A stretch of 64,000 bases of DNA from assembly GCA_018336035.1 (NCBI GenBank), contig JAGXRD010000078.1, positions 1-64,000 of the forward strand, read 5' to 3'. Source of the stretch: Alphaproteobacteria bacterium (GTDB lineage Bacteria; Pseudomonadota; Alphaproteobacteria; Ferrovibrionales; Ferrovibrionaceae). The position numbers were made by a program, and so were the translations under genes. The number at the start of each line of letters is the position of its first letter. The first letter of the stretch is position 1. The notes beneath the pieces are model-generated. The model was not told the DNA's origin. It saw only the letters and a list, made by a program, of their open reading frames with translations, and made no database searches. Of the stretch, positions 61,641-64,000 are shown one piece after another.

Positions 61641-61837
61641 GCCGCATTGCGCGAACCGATTGGCCTGTCTCGGACATCGACAAGCTTGATCAGGATCTGG
61701 GAAAACAGGTATCCCAGCTTTCAACTGGCCGTGCTTCAGCCAACAGCGCGAGCGAGGCGACGCGCATCATTCGGGAGCGCGCGTCACATATGATGCCGCC
61801 GGTATTTGCCAAAATCCGACGGGACCGCAGCAAATAG
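61637..61837 (+). CDS. Small partner of the membrane GAF protein
   Basis: 66 aa; the ATG overlaps the stop of the GAF gene (ATGA), so the two are cotranslated. Helical and basic, no recognised domain (DWPVSDIDKLDQDLGKQVSQ, ATRIIRERASHMMPPVFAKI). Possibly a small regulator or subunit. It ends 6 bp before the stop of the convergent protease gene. Confidence 0.6.
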   Translation: MSRIARTDWPVSDIDKLDQDLGKQVSQLSTGRASANSASEATRIIRERASHMMPPVFAKIRRDRSK

Positions 61838-61843
61838 TTTTTG

Positions 61844-64000
61844 CTACCGGCCAGCGCGCCCCGCGCGAATGGGCACTTCATGCCGCGGCCGCAATACCTC
61901 AAGCTGTGTGCGGTAGCGGCGGAGTATTGCGTTATACACGTCCGGCATTTTCGGGATTCGTATCGTCACTACTGCTGCGTAGTGGACATTGGCTGACCTG
62001 GGCGCGCCTTTCCCGTTGTCACGGCTGAAATGGTGGAGATCGAAAACGGGATCTCGAAGCGTCTTTCCTTGGAACTGCTTCTGCTTACGCAGCACATTTT
62101 CCCATTTATGACTGCCCTGCCTGAGCTCAGCCTCCGACGCCCAATAATCGGCCGTTTTATAGAATGGTTTTGGCGAATGATAAGTTTTGCCTGAGTCAGG
62201 CGGATCGACTGTGTTGGGCCGGAAGGTCGGAAGCAGTCCGGCCTGGGTGTATGCCAGCGGATGGTGCGGATCAATTTCCGTGGCATAGCAGATCGTCGAT
62301 CGTATTGTGACCATCCCGGGGAGGATGCCCGCCGGCATCGGGACCGGCATCCGCATACCTGAGCCTGGGCTGAGCCTGCCTTGGAAGAGGATGTGCGCCT
62401 CGCCCGCGCCGCAAACCACCAGATCGCTTAAATCATCAGGCACCAGACCCCAGCCAACTTCTCTGGCGTGATGCCCATTCGCCTCGGCGTGATGAATTAA
62501 CAGCGCCTTTAGAGCCATCGCCGATATATCGGGACCAAAATGAGCCCTGATCGCCATTCCGGATCGTAACGTTGTCGGCGCAGCAACACTTGTTCCAAGG
62601 GTTCCCCTGGCCGAAGGTTGATTGCCCTTTACCGCGGCCAGAACATGAAACGGCTCTTCATCTGTTCCCCCGAAGGTAACGACATCGGGCTTGATGGCGC
62701 CTGGCTGTCGGCCGGCGCCCTTACAACTGTAGGCCGCGCGCTTCCATCCCGCCTGTAGGGAATCTGAAGCGCCAACTGCCAGCGCGTTCACGGCGTCACT
62801 GGGCGGTTGGATTCTGTTCAGGCCAAGGTCATCGTCCGCGTCACCATCATTGCCGACTGCCGCGGTCAGAAGGGTGCGGCCATCAGAAAGATACTGGTCC
62901 AGAACCGAGGTCCAGGCGTGGACCTCATCGTCTTCGACCGGAATGGCCGGCCCAAGAGCCAGTGAGACCGCCGGATAAGTCGAGCTATCCAACACGCTCT
63001 TAATGCGATGGAGAACGCCGAAGAGATTACCCAGATCGTCCTCGTCTGTGCCGTCCGTCTCGTCCAGAACACGCCAGTGATCCACATGGCAAACCGGCTG
63101 CGCCGCCATCTCATTCGGTCGGAGTGGCCCAAAAAGCAATGCGGATGTGACAGCAAGTCCGTGACTTTGAAATACTGGGGACGCCTTGCCTACGCCAGGA
63201 GCATCAAAAGTGCTTACCCAGCGATCCAGCTTATGCTCAGCGGGCAGGCCTCCGTCGAATGCGGCCACTCTCAACTCAGGGTCCAGCGGCGCGAGATCCG
63301 GAAGTGTCACGGGCACTGTCTTGCGGGATACCGTGCGGAGAATTGGCGAGTTGAGGCTTAACCTCGGCATCTCCCGGACGACACGCAGGAACGCGAACTT
63401 GCTGATCTGATCGACCACATTGGAAGGGGCGAGAACGGGCAGAAAGCACAACCCTGAAACCTGGAACATCTGATCGAAGTTGGCCTTCACCCCCAGGGAT
63501 TTCAGATAGGCTTCAAAGCTTTCAAGAATCTGGTTGTTTCCAGGATCCAAATGCAAACCAACTTCCAGTGCTATCTCGGTTTGCCCGACCCGTTTCTTCA
63601 CCTTGGACCGGCTAAGGTCGAGAGGTCTGATAAGCTCAATTTCGGCAAAGTCGGTTTTTACCTGCTCTGGGGGATTCCAGTTTGGTAACTCCCTCACCAT
63701 CTGCGCGATGGCATCCCGCTCGCCGGCGATAAACAGCTCAGGTGCCAATTGGGGCTGGTTCGTCACTATCTTCCGCGTTGTACCGCGCGGAATGACCTTC
63801 GCAGCCCTGCTACCGACTGATCGCAGCAGGGAATACTTCAGGAAATTCCTGGGAAAGTAAGACATCGCCAGGTAGGTCGGATGTAAAACGAGCGAGAAAA
63901 CCGCTTCATCTTGCGGGCAAGCCAATGTCGGCAGCGACTTTATGTCGACGAGCACTTCTTTCCACTGCGGCAAAGTGTGCCTGCGGACATCGTCGAATGT
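61844..64000 (-). CDS. Subtilisin-like (S8) serine protease, IetS-like, 5' end beyond the window
   Basis: At least 709 aa. The frame is open to the window edge; the first internal start is a TTG at 63973, but codons upstream (FDDVRRHTLPQWKEVLVDIKSLP) already look like family sequence, so the true start lies to the right. Catalytic triad, numbered from the TTG: D240 in RVAAFDGGLP, H271 in FQSHGLAVTSALLFG, S462 in GTSVAAPTTLRSG; the oxyanion Asn is N375 (AAVGNDGD). A long N-terminal part (about 230 aa) and C-terminal beta-rich part flank the protease. No signal peptide visible, so cytoplasmic. It resembles the S8 partner of the AAA ATPase-protease IetAS anti-phage pair; the ATPase gene would lie beyond 64000. 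Confidence 0.85.
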   Translation of the reverse strand, partial: TFDDVRRHTLPQWKEVLVDIKSLPTLACPQDEAVFSLVLHPTYLAMSYFPRNFLKYSLLRSVGSRAAKVIPRGTTRKIVTNQPQLAPELFIAGERDAIAQMVRELPNWNPPEQVKTDFAEIELIRPLDLSRSKVKKRVGQTEIALEVGLHLDPGNNQILESFEAYLKSLGVKANFDQMFQVSGLCFLPVLAPSNVVDQISKFAFLRVVREMPRLSLNSPILRTVSRKTVPVTLPDLAPLDPELRVAAFDGGLPAEHKLDRWVSTFDAPGVGKASPVFQSHGLAVTSALLFGPLRPNEMAAQPVCHVDHWRVLDETDGTDEDDLGNLFGVLHRIKSVLDSSTYPAVSLALGPAIPVEDDEVHAWTSVLDQYLSDGRTLLTAAVGNDGDADDDLGLNRIQPPSDAVNALAVGASDSLQAGWKRAAYSCKGAGRQPGAIKPDVVTFGGTDEEPFHVLAAVKGNQPSARGTLGTSVAAPTTLRSGMAIRAHFGPDISAMALKALLIHHAEANGHHAREVGWGLVPDDLSDLVVCGAGEAHILFQGRLSPGSGMRMPVPMPAGILPGMVTIRSTICYATEIDPHHPLAYTQAGLLPTFRPNTVDPPDSGKTYHSPKPFYKTADYWASEAELRQGSHKWENVLRKQKQFQGKTLRDPVFDLHHFSRDNGKGAPRSANVHYAAVVTIRIPKMPDVYNAILRRYRTQLEVLRPRHEVPIRAGRAGR

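Noticed and set aside
1-64000. CRISPR arrays, tRNA or rRNA genes, transposases
   Set aside because: Looked for regular repeats, cloverleaf-like ends and transposase motifs; none found by eye. Short tRNA-like folds cannot be fully excluded without a search program.

Overview
The window looks like chromosome of a GC-rich (roughly 60-65%) alphaproteobacterium, probably Rhodospirillales-like. This rests on gene content: long trifunctional PutA with an N-terminal ribbon-helix-helix, many ABC uptake operons, Tat-signal binding proteins, and the style of the CoA-catabolic genes. No rRNA, tRNA, CRISPR array or insertion sequence was seen. Most of the window is nutrient uptake and catabolism; the right end (about 56-64 kb) is an accessory, defence-island-like stretch.

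Layout. 0-4.4 kb: minus-strand CUT1 sugar ABC operon (ATPase, binding protein, two permeases). 4.8-11.1 kb: minus-strand peptide-type ABC operon headed by an XRE-cupin regulator and a GAF protein. 11.2-16 kb: a GNAT acetyltransferase, a 26-codon proC remnant and putA. 16.1-25.7 kb: a second dipeptide ABC operon with an M19 dipeptidase homologue whose first metal motif is not visible, an ornithine cyclodeaminase/ketimine reductase homologue, a DadA-like FAD oxidase and an aspartate dehydrogenase homologue (3' frameshift), with an XRE-cupin regulator divergent at 26 kb. These suit uptake and oxidation of unusual (perhaps D-amino-acid-containing) peptides. 27-45.4 kb: a large CoA-thioester catabolic cluster (SDR, thiolase, two enoyl-CoA hydratases, two CoA ligases, Liv-type ABC transporter, TetR regulator, class III CoA transferase, MDR reductase, acyl-CoA dehydrogenase, two nitronate-monooxygenase paralogues). 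Its promoters share a TTGACYYNTRAGTMAA-like element, so the cluster is probably one TetR regulon. 45.4-48.5 kb: LysR, an F420-type NADP oxidoreductase and a frameshifted SDR. 48.9-55.8 kb: GntR/FCD regulator plus a BMP-type ABC operon with two cysteine hydrolases; one matches biuret hydrolase BiuH including D36/K142/C175, the other is a paralogue that could be the triuret hydrolase. One permease of this operon is frameshifted.

56.2-64 kb: an HTH-like protein preceded by repeats at 10-bp pitch, a lower-GC DUF4238 gene, a compact minus-strand operon of small genes (unknown protein, PD-(D/E)XK nuclease-like protein, lipoprotein, secreted repeat protein), a His-rich orphan ORF, a two-gene operon with a membrane-anchored GAF protein, and a large subtilisin-like protease running off the right edge that resembles the protease of the IetAS anti-phage pair.

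Three genes carry single frameshifts (about 16.17, 48.07 and 54.42 kb). Either sequencing indels or real gene decay could explain them. Functional calls come from motifs and remembered family features; no database search was run.
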